Assembly (NCBI GenBank): GCA_036702865.1
Contig: DATNQD010000017.1
Span: 1-64,000, forward strand
From: Trichocoleus sp.
GTDB lineage: Bacteria; Cyanobacteriota; Cyanobacteriia; Elainellales; Elainellaceae
Reading direction: 5' to 3'
DNA: 64,000 nt
Below the pieces are notes generated by a model. That model saw only the letters and a list, made by a program, of their open reading frames with translations. It did no database searches and was not told the origin of the DNA. Of the stretch, positions 1 through 10,211 are shown piece after piece. Position numbers and translations under genes: made by a program. The stretch's first letter is position 1. Every line of letters begins with the position of its first letter.

Positions 1-80
1 TCATCTGCCCATCGCTCGACATCGTCAGTTGAAATTGGAGTCGCAGTTGTTGCCAGAATAGATTGATATGAAAGCGTCAC
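1..80 (-). CDS. possible 5' end of an unidentified gene running off the left edge
   Basis: A GTG at position 80 opens a frame that stays open to the window edge and reads like protein (starts VTLSYQSILATTATPIS). An AGGAG lies about 15 bases upstream, which is far for a ribosome binding site. It follows the stop of the large broken gene by about 40 bases on the same strand, so it could be the next gene of that operon. Only about 26 codons are visible and no family can be named. Confidence 0.35.
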   Translation of the reverse strand, partial: MTLSYQSILATTATPISTDDVERWAD

Positions 81-3000
81 AAAAAATACTTGTATCTCCT
101 GTTGTATCTCTATTCTAGCCGATCTACAACTGTAGTACTAGCTGAAGATGCAATTTGTTCTCCGTTTGAAATTCTTCCAGTGAGATAGTTTGCAGTTTTC
201 CTGGTTCGATCGGAGTGTCATCAGAAGGGAGCGGCAAACGTTTTGCAATTCCTTCCGTTAATTGAAACACCTGTAACTTTGCTTTGCGATCGTCAGTTTT
301 GAGATCATCATCCCAATCAAAGCGGAAGAAAACTTGACTATCGGGATTATATTCATGGCGCTCGCAGGCAAGCGTCACTGTTCGCGTCAACGCTGGGTTG
401 TTTTGAACCTGAACAATGCGGCTAGCATTCGCAGTAGATGAGGCAAGACGGCGGTTATATTCCGGGTCTTCAAACAGAATGAAATGGGGTTCTAATGGCA
501 AAGGCAAGTCCGTGTTACTCACGATTCGCAGTGGGAAGGTCAGCATTTGGAAGAATCGATCGCTGTCATTGCGTGGTTGAACCCGAACTTTTGCAGTAAC
601 GATCGAGCCAGAAACCAGAGTGCTGATCTGCTTGAGCAAATCTTCTACTGTTTTAGATTTGAACTCCCACTTTTCGAGCGGCTTCGGATCTTGATCTGGA
701 TTAGCTTGATCTGAATCTGGCTGAGTTGGCTTCTGGTTTTCCGACGGCTGAGGTACTGGAGTTGGAGACTCGAAAGGAAAGATGGTTCCGTTGACCTCTA
801 AGGAAAGTTGCATTTCCCAGTTAATTGCCCAATCGGGTTTTGTTTTAGAGAGTTTCAGTTCAGGTTTCACTACAAATATCAGCGTTCCGTCCCAGTTAAT
901 CGGAATTTCGCCATGCTTAAGATTCGCGATCGTCATTTGTAAGCGACGAGTTGGAGTGGTGCTTGAAGCCGCAAAGAAAGCTTCATCGGCAGGAGCATCA
1001 GTACCTAAATGATTGGCTGTTGGCTCAAAGTAACTTGCCCAAGTTTGCAGCGCACTCTCTGATTTTTTGTCCTGATTTGGTGGTAGGGGAACTGGACGGG
1101 GAATGCGGTGCTGCACAGGGATACTACCAGAAACCAATGACTCACCAGCTGTTGTTTCCTCAGGCTTGATTCCACTTTGGCGCAGCAGTTGATTACGGAT
1201 GGCAAACATTGCACCCGATCGCGCACCTAACAGCAGATAGCGCAGAGAGGCAGGTAAAACAGGTTGCCAGGAGTTAGTCTTGCCATTAAGCAACAACGAA
1301 GGTTGATCAAACGTGCCTTTAGTAATCGTAGGCAACGGTAAGTTGGGCAGTACGGGCAGCAAACTAGAAATTGCATTGGCTCGGAAGTACGGCAGTAAAC
1401 CTGCTTTTGCCCGATCGTCCTGACTCGATCGAAATTGAACTTGATGTTGCGGAGCCTGCCACCAGAGCGTTGTTGCTTGAGCCGTTGCAGATCCATTGGT
1501 TGCTTCGTCTGTTGCTCCATTGGTTGCTCGATTCAGCTTACCGATCGCTGCTTGCTCACCATATTGCACACTCAACCGTAGGGCACTTAAGCCCCAGTCC
1601 CAGGTTTGTTGAGTGGCTGTAGCCGGGCGTTGCGTCAGGTGAATTGGCTGTACGCTGTCACTTGGGGAGGAGCAAGCTCAAACGGTTTGATAGCAGTGGG
1701 CATTGTGAATGCGCCAAGTTGTCCTTCTCGGAAGCGGAGTTGAGCCACGGTCGATCGTAACTGAACAACGTGCTTCACCAAACGTCGGGGTTGCTCCAGG
1801 TCAGTTACCAGGGCAAAGCGGTAAGTTGTGAGTAGCGGATCGATCGGTTGTTTATTTGTTGTCTGAGCATTCGCTGGATCGATTTCTTGCACCATTTCTT
1901 GTAGTTCGCGGAAGCGCAGAATGGCGATCGGAGAATTGGGACAGAGACGACTGTGGGTTTCGCGTGCCCAGGTTTGGCTTGTGCTGTAATAGGTTGCTGA
2001 AGATGGTGCTTGGCTTTCGGTGTTTGTTTCGGCAACTGCCCACATATGGCTGGCAGCAGGAAGGAACTTTCCGGTGGTGCGATTGAGGCAAAGCAGTTCG
2101 GCGGTGAGTAATCGTAGTTGGGCTTTTTGGTTGGGTAAAACAGGGCGAAATTCTAAACCCAGATAGGGGCTGACTGCTAAATTCACCGGGAGCGGATTTG
2201 CTTGATTGCCAACGCGCAGACGAGCCGGGAGTTCTGTTGCTGCTGCATGATGGGCAACTTGTAGGTTGGGCTTTGCCTGAGACAGATTACCCGTAAAAAT
2301 TTGCAGTCCTACCGTAGACCAGGGATAAGCAAGCCGCTGTTGACCGCGTGAAGCGGAACCAACCCCCCGATCGAACCGTTGTTTGACCTCGGTTGCAGGT
2401 AAGGCACGATTAAAAATGGCAATCTGTCGATAGTCACCCAGCCAGGGACGATCGCCCACAATTTCATTTGCTAAACCAAAGCGGAAGGTCTGGTCAGTAT
2501 TTTGATTGGCGTAAACCGGGAAAAGTTTGTTTGGAACTGTATTGCTGGCTTGCTCCTGCCCGTCAATGTAGACCTTCATTAGCCCATCTGCCCGACGGGT
2601 AAAGACCAGATGAGACAGACCTGATTTTGCTGAGCCAGGATTGGTGGCGATCGGCGCAGAACCGTTGAGTAAAGTGCCGTTCGAATTGGTGTTGCTGTCG
2701 CTGCGGAGCCGAATGGTGAATAGATTGCCCGGTTTATCGTCGTTTCTGCCTTGTGCCAGGGTGAAATAGCGGTTGTTGGGGTCGCTCGATAGCGTCACGA
2801 TCGGGGTCAGCCCTTTTGCCACCATTTGATTCGGTTCTAGCTGAATCCAGGCTTCGATCGTCAGTTCATTAGTGGTGCGACAGGCTTGAATAATTTTGAG
2901 CGCAGGCTGGTCTGCTTTAAGCAAGGTGGGTTGCTTGATTCGGAGTCCACCTCCATTCAGCCACTCAACAACGATCGGTTGAGCATCAGAGGGAATTAGC

Positions 3001-4620
3001 TTCAAGCCACCGAATAAAGACACCGATTCTGCGGAAATAGCAGACGTATTGGGCAACAGGGGAAAATGGATTCGAGCCGCAAAAGTCGATCGGGGCAAAC
3101 TGAGATCACCAAGTCGGACTTGCAGGAAGAAATCAAGCGCATGGTTACCCTTATCGAGATCCAGTTTCAGCGTCGTGCGATCGGGCAATAGGGCGGCTGG
3201 GCTGGGATTGGAGAAAGTGTAGGTCTGTTGAAGATCCGTATCTCCTTGACGGAATGTGAGTGGACTGAGGGCGATCGTCCAGTTTGTTTCAAACAGCGTA
3301 AACGCCAGTTCCAGATCGCGGATGACGATGCCATCTTTTGCCGGAGTCGGTTCAACCGTTTTCCATAGCAAGAGCGGAGACTCTGAAGACTCACTGCCCT
3401 CCAGCGCCAGGAACCATTCCCCGATCGGCGAAACTCGCTCAATCTGGTCAAACTGAAGCTGCCCGGAGGCATTGCGCTTAAACGTCACCTGCACCGCATT
3501 ATTGAATTGCTCCTAGTTCTTTGCGACCAGGCAACGGTAGCTGTAGCCGACCGACGATCCTTACTTCATCGATTTGATCATTGATAAAAACAACCTTCTC
3601 TAGCGTCAGGGGAAAGAAATCGAGCGAAAACAGGGAATTACCGACAAGCCGCCATTCGTAGCCTTCTAGATAGTTGAACTTGCGCGACAGAGCATCAGGA
3701 TCGTTCACATCCTGTGCAACTTGAGAACGAACCTTGGCGCGATCGAAGCTGCTGGCTTTCACAGGTAGATCACGGCACCAGAATTGCCAGTTTGCATTAC
3801 CAGGGAAGTTGAGGGAAACGGTTGTCAGGAGCGAAGTCATTTCATAGTCAGTACTGTCTTCCTGCAAGCGAACGGGGGTTTTCAGTAAGTTGGAATTTGC
3901 GGTTGATAAATGGGTCGCACTGCGAAGCAAACCCCGCTGATCGTGGAATGTGCCATCTGGATCGCGATGGGCTGCTATGCTTTCCGCTTCGATGTGAAAG
4001 GGATTATCAGCAGAAGATCCATCTGGGAGCCGATCGATCCGGTTTTGCGTCACGGCAAAATCCCCAGAAATGCCCTTAAGTGCGGTGTCTCCGGTGAGCA
4101 GTAAAGCGGCACTATTATCCTGATTTGCAAAATTGAGTGAACCCGGATAAGCATTGAGATCAGTCGTCAGCTTCACTTGCCAATCAAACGGCTCTATTAG
4201 ATGACGAATCAGGGTTTGATTGTTTTGAAGTACGATCGCATCCGTCGCATCGCTGCTTGCCAAAGATGCCTGTTCGCTGAGCTGTTGCCAGTGGCTTGCC
4301 AGGGTTTCTCGCGTCAGGGGTTGGGGTGGTTGCGGCTGTGGATCGTCTGGAAGTGGCGAAACTTGCTTCGGATCACGCGGAATTTTGGGCAGTTGGGCAA
4401 GCGCATTAATTTCGTCGCTGTAGGGTAGATCAAAGCGATATTCAGCGGCAGTTTTGTACCCTCGTCACTCGGTAGATTGTTACCTGAACGATTTGGATCA
4501 AGCACGACTCTCGGAATTGACAAAGCGACTAACGGTAAGTCTGCCAGGGTTTGCCACGCTGTGGCAGGTGCAATCGCTGTCTCAGCCGAAACTGTACACC
4601 AGGAAGCCGCGCCTGCTTGA

Positions 4621-5810
4621 GGGGTGCATCCCAGTCTTGTAAGTGTCAGGTTGAGAATTGCCCATTGAGATAGGCACAACGCTGGAGCAGAACTTGAGGC
4701 ACGTTTTCTGCTTTCCACTGTGCCCCCGACAGCTTGATGCGTGCTCCAATCTGTTTGACCGTCGATTCAACGGTGCCTGAGCCAATGGAAATCCCCTCGG
4801 ATTGGAAGTAAGCGTAGTTGACGATGCGATGACGATGCTTGTTGAGGTAGGCAATGAAATTATCGACCTGCCCATCCGACCAGTCTTTGACCTGTTCTAT
4901 CGCTCCGTCGACATCTCCCTTCCATAGCAGTGCCTCTACTGCGGCTAATCGTTGCAGTGACCCTCCCACCTTGTGGAGATTCTCAACCAGGTGAAACCAA
5001 TCTAAAATCTCTCGTCGCTGACTTGGAATAGCAATCCTTCTAAATAAATTCCAGATGCCGTCATGACCATCTCCTAAACAACTGACTGGAGTAGCGAGAG
5101 GCTGTCCATTGACCCACTCCATCAATTGCTCATTGTCCTGCAAAAATGCTTCACAGCAATGACCATGCAAATTAACCGCTTTGTAATCTTGCCATCGACA
5201 AACTCTCCTTTTGGTGTTCGTATCCGTACCTTTCCACCATCAATACTGATTTCCTCAACGTCATCCTCAGCAGTCGGTAATTCAAAGAGTTGCCGTTGGA
5301 CTAAACGTTGTTGTGTTCCTCGTGAAACTGGCATTCCAATCAATACTGCAATGTCTCGAACCGCCCGTTCGTAGGAGACAGTAGCACTGACCAGTAAGCA
5401 GCATTTTTCTAGATAAGGACTCAATTGGGTTCGCGCTTTAACTTGGAGGACTTTCGCTTGCTTTTCACTAATGCTGATGGTTCCGAGGATGCTTTTGAGT
5501 TGCCGACTTCGTCCACTATTGGTGCCACTTGCTGTTGTGATAAAAAATGACCGATTTCGGGACTAACATGCTCCAGAATGTGCCCCCGAACGGCTTGTTC
5601 AATTCCCTCCAGTGTTGTCAACTGTTCAGGGGCAGTTTCGTCGTACAGTAAAGCAGCAATGGCACGGGCGTAGGCTTGGATTTGTTGCAGTTTTTGGGTG
5701 TCCATGCCTTGGCTCTCTTGAGGAGTAAATGGGTTACCCCCAGCATAGTAGAACTGTTCTCGAATTGAGATTCTGAGTATTCTACTCACTGCATAATTGG
5801 GATGCACCCC
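4621..5810 (-). mobile_element. ISKra4-like insertion sequence, 1,190 bp
   Basis: The ends carry perfect 13-bp inverted repeats: GGGGTGCATCCCA at 4621-4633 and its complement at 5798-5810. The element interrupts the LamG-type gene exactly where its reading frame is cut on both sides. No clear target duplication is visible (flanks CTGCTTGA and TTTTCGCG). It contains one decayed transposase gene on the minus strand. Confidence 0.85.
4646..5705 (-). pseudogene. ISKra4-family transposase, frameshifted
   Basis: The ATG at 5705 begins MDTQKLQQIQAYA. The frame ends at 5421 and resumes in the next frame at about 5424 (SPYLEKCCLLVSATVSYERA, then ISIDGGKVRIRTPKGEF). It shifts again near 5190 to WQDYKAVNLHGH and continues through CLGDGHDGIWNLF, ILDWFHLVENLHK and GSGTVESTVKQIGARIKLSG. 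The Asp in ISIDGG, the D in LGDGHDG and the E in TVEST fit the DDE residues of ISKra4-type transposases. The first shift follows an A-rich stretch and could be programmed; the second looks like a one-base deletion, so this copy is probably inactive. Confidence 0.75.
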
Positions 5811-6422
5811 TTTTCGCGCTTCTAGATAAATAAACAGACAATTCCATTCCCGGATCGCCACCAAACTCAGCCGCTTGCGGAATAAACCCGATCGCCCGCA
5901 ATTCCATTTCAAAGCAGCCCAGGAAGTTGAATGACTTGGGTTTGGGTAGCTCAATTACAAACTTGACGTGCTTCCCAATTACACGAGCATCGCCAGTCAG
6001 TGGGCATTCCACCAGATCGATTTTGATTACTTGCAGTAGGGCTAAGGCAAAATTGCTGTTATCGGAGGGGAGCGGCGTAAACTGGGCACTGCCGGTTAGG
6101 GTAAAGTAAAGATGGAATTTGCCATCGTTAACGAACTTCAAGCCCAACGCATCGATCGCAAAATGAAAGCGAGTTCCCTGACATTTCAGCAGTTGGTTGC
6201 CTTTGAGTTTGGCACTGCCTGCAACGAGAGTCAGATTACCTGTTGACTAAATTGCAGCGCAATATCGGCGGTTGCATCTCCCACAAGTGCTGGAGGTAAA
6301 GGACCTGAGCCACTCAACGTGAAGTCGTTAATTTGGTTTTCTTTAATGTATTGAGTCTGGGAATCTGAATGACAGTACTGTAAAGCTTTTTGGCTGGCAA
6401 ACGTCTGAGAATTGATGTCCAT

Positions 6423-6876
6423 CGTTGTCCTTCATTACTGAACAACTGTTAGCAAATCTTGGCTGAAGTGATTGAAGAATATGAACAACAGTAACAGACA
6501 AGGGAAATACGAGTTTTTGCAACAGAACTACTCAAGAAATATCACGTCGATCCCACGGCTCATGCCGCTAATCATGCTACAGACTCGACATCTAGTGGCG
6601 ACCCCTTCCAGATTAAGAGGGGTTAGCAGTTTCGATCGTTTTTGTAAGCTAAAACTATTTGCAGCAGGATAAATAGATATTTAATGGATACAAAGGGTGC
6701 CACTTTAAGATTGTTGTACCATTAAAAAATTTCGTGGCGCAACTCGATGATTTATGTCCTGCATTGGATTTGGTCAGCAAACCCCTACCCGGCAAAATAC
6801 CTTGTAGGGGTATGGTTTCCCCACTCTTTATGAAGAAGTTTTGTTAGTCAACCAAGGTTAATACTAACCCTGTGAA
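6423..6876. other. intergenic, 454 bp, with one hairpin
   Basis: This is the divergent upstream side of the broken gene and the downstream side of the RTX-like gene. ACCCCTAC at 6781-6788 pairs with GTAGGGGT at 6804-6811. On the minus strand this hairpin could end transcription of the RTX-like gene, but the T-run after it is poor. I see no convincing coding region. Confidence 0.4.
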
Positions 6877-8331
6877 TTAAACTCCCTGAGTCAGAGTAAA
6901 GTCAGTTTTGGTTAGCGGGCTGTCAGAACGAACGATAGCAAATGCACTGCCGCCACCTAGCCCGGGAGCATTACTGTTTTTGTTGAAGAATAAGGATTGC
7001 GAACTCTTGCTGTAGACGATCTGAGCACGGCTAGTTGCAACCTTACTATCATTTTTTACAGTACCAAAGCTCAACTGTTGCCCACGTAGCTGAAAAACCT
7101 TCTGATCAAGTGCAATTTTGTCTACACCGTGATTGAAATCGGTGATCAAATCAACTCCCATCTTGCGACCCGCCTTTCCTTTACCACGAGTAAATGCAAA
7201 GGTATCTGTGCCTTTACCGCCAGTTAACACATCTCGGCTATCAAGTCCAACGAGTTTATCGTTACCATCACCACCCGTTAGAGTATCTTTGCGATTGGTG
7301 CCAATCTTAACGGAATTACTGGGAGTCGAGCTACCACCTGTTGTACCGCCCATGCCACCTGTTGTACCGCCCATGCCACCCGTTGTACCACCTGTGCCGC
7401 CCGTGCCACCTGTTGTACCGCCTGTGCCACCTGTTGTACCGCCCGTAGTGCCACCTGTACCGCCCGTAGTACCGCCAGACTTTCCGGTGAAAATCGTTTT
7501 ACTCAAATCTTGCAAATCATCAACCCTTGAGTTGATTTGTCCTAACAAATTTGTTGCTGTTGGAACAACGCCATCATTGATATCGGCGATCGTACGATTC
7601 AAGCTGCCCACCAGTTCCTGCAAACCATCAACCAACTGATTGACAGGAGCACTATTAGTACCTAGGAGTGTGTTACTCAAAGCTTGAGCATCATTGACAG
7701 CCTTGTTTAAGGAATTGGTTACATCCTGAGGAGACTCAACTACACCATCTAGCAAACCATTTTGAACACCAAGTAGTTGCTTGGTAATACCATCGACGGC
7801 TTGCTTCGTGCTATCTGTACTGGCTCCCAAATTTTGGACGAGACTGCCTGCAAGCGCAGAATTACCAGTCAATCCATCAATGAGAGACCCCGTGGCACTG
7901 TTGCCCATCAGGGTATCAACCAAATCATCCAAATCATTGGCAGCCGAGCCAATTGAAGTAGTAAGTTCTCCTGCTGAAGGAATCGAGCCATTATCAATGC
8001 CACTGACAACTGCATTGAGGTTATCTGCCATTGTGTTGAGAGCAGTAACAAGCTGACCAACATTTGGGCTATTGCTTCCCGTCAGGCTTTTCACAAGCCC
8101 TTGTGTATTGGTAATAGCTGCGTTCAGGTTCTCCTTCAAGCTGGCAGGAGAGTTCATCAGGCTGGGTAGATTGCTGACTACGGTGTCTAGATTGTTGCGG
8201 ATAATCTCAGCGTTGCCAACAACCGCATTCAGGTTACTGCCCAAGTCATTCACTAATCCACTTAAAGTAGATGCATTAGCGAGTACTCCATCTAATGCAG
8301 AACCAATGTTGCCAGTCTCTAGTAAAGGCAT
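6877..8331 (-). CDS. RTX-like calcium-binding protein with a Gly/Thr repeat linker
   Basis: 484 residues, start ATG at 8331 with GGAAG upstream. Residues 1-280 are a helical, repetitive region built of loosely related units (LVNDLGSNLNAVV, LVQNLG, LLGQINSRVDDL). A low-complexity linker follows at about 284-334, made of GGTTGG and GGMGG units and encoded by an imperfect tandem DNA repeat. The C-terminal third has nonapeptide-like Ca2+-binding motifs (TGGDGNDKL, LTGGKGTDTF, residues about 345-375) and a tail like that of cyanobacterial hemolysin-type proteins (residues about 375-484). There is no N-terminal signal peptide, which fits type I secretion (family knowledge). The helical part may form a fibrous or coiled structure. 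The function is unknown; an exoprotein or surface protein is inferred. Confidence 0.8.
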   Translation of the reverse strand: MPLLETGNIGSALDGVLANASTLSGLVNDLGSNLNAVVGNAEIIRNNLDTVVSNLPSLMNSPASLKENLNAAITNTQGLVKSLTGSNSPNVGQLVTALNTMADNLNAVVSGIDNGSIPSAGELTTSIGSAANDLDDLVDTLMGNSATGSLIDGLTGNSALAGSLVQNLGASTDSTKQAVDGITKQLLGVQNGLLDGVVESPQDVTNSLNKAVNDAQALSNTLLGTNSAPVNQLVDGLQELVGSLNRTIADINDGVVPTATNLLGQINSRVDDLQDLSKTIFTGKSGGTTGGTGGTTGGTTGGTGGTTGGTGGTGGTTGGMGGTTGGMGGTTGGSSTPSNSVKIGTNRKDTLTGGDGNDKLVGLDSRDVLTGGKGTDTFAFTRGKGKAGRKMGVDLITDFNHGVDKIALDQKVFQLRGQQLSFGTVKNDSKVATSRAQIVYSKSSQSLFFNKNSNAPGLGGGSAFAIVRSDSPLTKTDFTLTQGV

Positions 8332-9127
8332 TCTTACACTTCCTTAATTTTTTGATGGTGCGACTGAGTTCGCTCTAGCTTCGAGTTTGCAGAACACTTA
8401 ATTCGAAAAAATTGGAGCTATCTAGACGTCTGATTACTCGCTGCTATTCAGCTAGATTGGCTCAATGTAAAACATCGAGAGTTTTGAAGCATATTAGACG
8501 AGAAAAGCCTGATAGTTCTAACTTGGGTGAAATGGGAGGTGGGTGGTGAACGGAAGATGAACTGCTTACTGATTCCTTTATCCAAAATCAAACCTTAATC
8601 AAACCTTAAAGAATTCCTCACGAGGGATTTAGGAGAAATTACAAAAAGCTTTGCTGTTAGAGAGTTTCAAGAGGAACTATCGATCGATACTATTTTTGTT
8701 TTGCACCGAGATAACAACCTACTTTTTGTTGGTAGAGCCGCTTCTCCCAACCGTTCTGAATGTCATTCTCGTCATAATTCTGTTGTTTATCCTCCGTAGA
8801 AACAACGATTTTTAAAGTTTAATTTCAGGGATATTCAGTGATCTTTAAAGTGATCAAGATTACAAATTAATTCTGTAGCAACTCAAAACCACAACGTTTT
8901 TTCGTTGGATCATTAGGCTTTAGGAGTTGTTGGCTTCACTTCACATTATTTGTTTCCAGGTTTTCTCAATTTTCTGTTCTTGAGTTTTCTCACTTCTGAG
9001 ACAGCACGGTAATTAGAGTATGCATCGATCGCAGCTAGGATCAGTTCACGCCATCTTATACACCCTGTAGAAAACTGTCAGATCTCGCGACTCAAATTGA
9101 TAGCAGAAGCTCCTGCTTGATAAACAG
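8332..9127. other. intergenic, about 800 bp, no feature seen
   Basis: AT-rich spacer upstream of the RTX-like gene with stop codons in all frames. I see no RNA gene, repeat or convincing coding sequence here. Confidence 0.5.
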
Positions 9128-9254
9128 TTGCAATCGAATTGAACTGATTGTCGATCGCTTAAAGCAGTTTCAACGCATTGCCACCCGTTATGAGAAACGG
9201 ACAGAGAATTATCTCGCTATGCTCACCCTGGCTGCAATTCTCTTTTGGCTCTAG
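9128..9254 (+). pseudogene. C-terminal remnant of an IS5-type transposase
   Basis: Translation of 9128-9254 gives NRIELIVDRLKQF, IATRYEKRTENYLAML and TLAAILFWL followed by a stop. The order 'NRIE..RLKQFRRIATRYEK..NYLAMLTLAAILIWL' is the typical C-terminus of IS5-family transposases. No upstream part survives in frame, so this is a short fossil. I infer a past insertion between the RTX-like gene and the P-loop kinase gene. Confidence 0.75.
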
Positions 9255-9367
9255 GTTTTAAAGCACGCCCCAGTAATGTCAGCAAGAACAGTACAGAAAT
9301 TTTTGATGCACATCAGATTACTGACGACTATATGGCTTCAATGCTGAGCGAAGACCTCGTCTTCAGT

Positions 9368-9889
9368 TTAGGGCTTAGTTTCAATCAACTTAAAGAATTG
9401 CGAAATCTGCTCGGTTGTTTTGATATGGTAGACGCTTTTGGTGCTGCGAGCTTGCTCAACATACTCCCGATATTTTGGCGTCAAATATTTGTGGCATAAC
9501 CAAAGCGCCCGGTAACTACTCATCGAACTCTTGAAGATTGGGCTCTTTTCAGGCCAGCCTGCAGGTGGACTAAAGTAACCTGTGATCATTCGCTTCGTCA
9601 CCCACCAGAAATGGACATAGAGCGGTAAATCAACAAACACAAGACTATCTGCCTCATCGAGCCGTGGCCAAAGGGTTTCCATGGAGCCAAAACCATCGAT
9701 GATCCATTGATCCGTTGCCAGAACTTTCTGATGAATCTGCTGATAGTCTTCCTGCGAAACCTCAACACCCCCTGATTTATATTTAATCTTGTCTAAGACG
9801 TAAAGTGGCAAACCTGTAATTTCTGATAATCTCTTGCTTAGCGTTGATTTGCCACCTCCAGCATTGCCAAATACTGCTACTTTTTTCAT
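9368..9889 (-). CDS. P-loop NTPase, adenylate-kinase/FlaR-like
   Basis: 173 residues from the ATG at 9889 (MKKVAVFGNAGGG). A start ten codons further up is possible but adds non-conserved sequence. The Walker A motif GNAGGGKST is at the N-terminus, and the order GLPLYVLDKI, WIIDGFGSMETLWPRLDEAD, LVFVDLPLYVHFWWVTKRMI and YRALWLCHKYLTPKY matches small bacterial kinases annotated as topology modulation (FlaR-like) or adenylate kinase. The family phosphorylates a small nucleotide-like substrate, but the true substrate is unknown. It is a single gene whose 3' end lies next to the IS5-type fossil. The plus-strand ORF covering its 3' end is a shadow. Confidence 0.8.
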   Translation of the reverse strand: MKKVAVFGNAGGGKSTLSKRLSEITGLPLYVLDKIKYKSGGVEVSQEDYQQIHQKVLATDQWIIDGFGSMETLWPRLDEADSLVFVDLPLYVHFWWVTKRMITGYFSPPAGWPEKSPIFKSSMSSYRALWLCHKYLTPKYREYVEQARSTKSVYHIKTTEQISQFFKLIETKP

Positions 9890-10211
9890 TGCTATGCTCC
9901 TTTGAATGCAAGCTAACAAGTTTTTATGATATCTATTGTGCTTCCGGCGAAGGTCGTTCTCCTATGACACGTTTGAAAGCATTACATATCAAAGATTGCA
10001 TTGGCTAGTGATTGCTGACATCACCCGATCGGTCATACCAGATAATTAATTTATTGACAGTCGCATCAAGGGAAGTGATATTCGGTTAGGGAATAAAGGC
10101 AATTGGAGTTACAAAATACCTTTGCAGAGTTGATGCTAAAATAGCGATTCCTCTCATGTTGATTTGCGACATTCAAGATCCCGTAAGATTTATCCAGGAA
10201 TGTTGGAATGA
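9890..10211. other. intergenic, 320 bp
   Basis: AT-rich spacer between the S41 protease gene and the P-loop kinase gene. No RNA gene or strong promoter is recognised. Confidence 0.4.

Larger units (their letters stand above)
124..6422 (-). pseudogene. large LamG-domain protein gene, broken by an IS and four single-base frameshifts
   Basis: Seen: reading from an ATG at 6422, the pieces 6422-6240, 6239-5811, 4620-4455, 4454-3512, 3511-1638 and 1639-124 join into one continuous protein of about 1,700 residues if four one-base indels and an ISKra4-like insertion (4621-5810) are removed. The indels lie in short runs at 6239-6240, 4452-4455, 3512-3513 and 1638-1639, and each repair restores natural-looking sequence (for example KELEQFNNAVQVTF at 3512). 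The piece 1635-3494 carries a LamG/concanavalin A-like domain (residues about 205-385 of that piece, with EAWIQLEPNQ, MKVYIDGQ and IAIFNRALP). The rest is not recognised. Inference: a former large carbohydrate-binding or surface protein, now inactive. The alternatives are uncorrected assembly indels, or that 124-1575 and 1635-3494 are separate genes starting at TTG or GTG. Confidence 0.7.

Noticed and set aside
7133-7639. 168-codon Pro-rich ORF on the plus strand
   Set aside because: It is the complement of the Gly/Thr repeat in the RTX-like gene; Gly-rich DNA reads as Pro-rich on the other strand.
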